From assembly GCF_001267925.1 (NCBI RefSeq), contig NZ_CP011409.1, positions 992,001-1,056,000 of the forward strand: DNA of 64,000 nt, read 5' to 3'. The notes beneath the pieces are model-generated. The model ran no database searches and had not been told where the DNA came from. It saw nothing but the letters and a program-made list of their open reading frames with translations. This stretch comes from Herbaspirillum hiltneri N3 (lineage in GTDB: Bacteria > Pseudomonadota > Gammaproteobacteria > Burkholderiales > Burkholderiaceae_D). Position 1 is the stretch's first letter. Each line of letters starts with the position of its first letter. Positions 63,763 to 64,000 of this stretch are shown here, one piece after another. A program made the translations under genes and the position numbers.

Positions 63763-64000
63763 ATGACCAATCAGTACAGGGCGGGGAAAAAAGCATTGGT
63801 GATCGGCGGCGGTGCGCCGAACTCGACATTGATCGCAGGTGCGCTGACCGCGTTCCTCGACGAGGGCATCGAGTTCGACGTGATCTCTGCCTCCGGCGCG
63901 GGCGTGCTCATGGGGCTGCTGTACCAGGCGCCGCTGGGTTGCACGGCGCGCGAGGCGCTGGTGCGCTGGGCCGAAGTCGGCGTGGCCGACAGCATCTACA
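63763..64000 (+). CDS. Patatin-like phospholipase family protein (5' part only)
   Basis: The window ends within the gene; 79 codons are present. It has ALVIGGGAPNSTLIAGALTA (the glycine-rich oxyanion segment) and DVISASGAGVLMGLLYQAP. In the usual patatin GxSxG elbow the catalytic Ser lies in ISGTSAGAL; here the same place reads ISASGAGVL, with Ser44 one position earlier or Gly45 in its place. The start has GAGAGG 6 nt upstream. Activity is uncertain until the rest, with its Asp, is seen. Confidence 0.75.
   Translation, partial: MTNQYRAGKKALVIGGGAPNSTLIAGALTAFLDEGIEFDVISASGAGVLMGLLYQAPLGCTAREALVRWAEVGVADSIY

Overview
The window is a GC-rich chromosomal segment with dense, high-GC3 genes, many LysR regulators and ABC importers, and protein families typical of Burkholderiales. 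It most resembles a plant- or soil-associated Oxalobacteraceae (Herbaspirillum-like). That placement is inference from protein style, the acdR/acdS pair and a repeat element I associate with this family; no search was run. No rRNA or tRNA gene, CRISPR array or replication origin was seen.

Layout. 1-2435 (minus): branched-chain amino-acid-type ABC importer (Tat-type binding protein, LivH, start of LivM). 2436-3038: gene-free, with a plus-strand terminator that has no gene to serve. 3039-7507: beta-alanine/omega-amino acid catabolism (CoA-acylating semialdehyde dehydrogenase, class III aminotransferase) with a divergent MocR regulator. 7549-10824: HAD hydrolase, FrnE-like DsbA, MBL-fold protein, LysR. 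10836-12966: PAS-LuxR regulator divergent from a scoAB CoA-transferase whose scoB start looks damaged. 12989-16812: ClC channel, STAS protein, and a GST/TetR divergent pair around a perfect 18-bp palindrome. 17043-23648: SDR, HxlR regulator and PanE-like reductase, then an outer-membrane factor divergent from an EmrAB pump. A 24-bp motif is shared by the SDR and pump promoters. 23718-30488: LysR, MFS importer, amidase, FAD oxidoreductase and a chemoreceptor. 30590-39897: DppABCDF-like importer with two M20 peptidases and a divergent LysR. 39947-41685: acdR/acdS (ACC deaminase). 42177-49229: MpaB-like protein and a complete RND tripartite pump. 49438-52490: AT-rich island with two PAAR proteins, a putative M15-like type VI effector, two small exported proteins and an IS3 transposase remnant. 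52605-57758: a second EmrAB/outer-membrane-factor pump with its TetR. 58023-64000: chemoreceptor, a GGDEF(degenerate)-EAL protein behind a foldable leader, a DapA-family enzyme and a truncated patatin-like gene.

The genes group into self-contained catabolic modules (importer + enzymes + divergent regulator, twice with chemotaxis or peptidases nearby) and three tripartite efflux systems, each paired with a plausible local regulator or promoter. ACC deaminase, several amino-acid and peptide importers, two chemoreceptors and a c-di-GMP enzyme fit a rhizosphere life style. The most distinctive part is the AT-rich type VI effector island at 49.4-52.5 kb.
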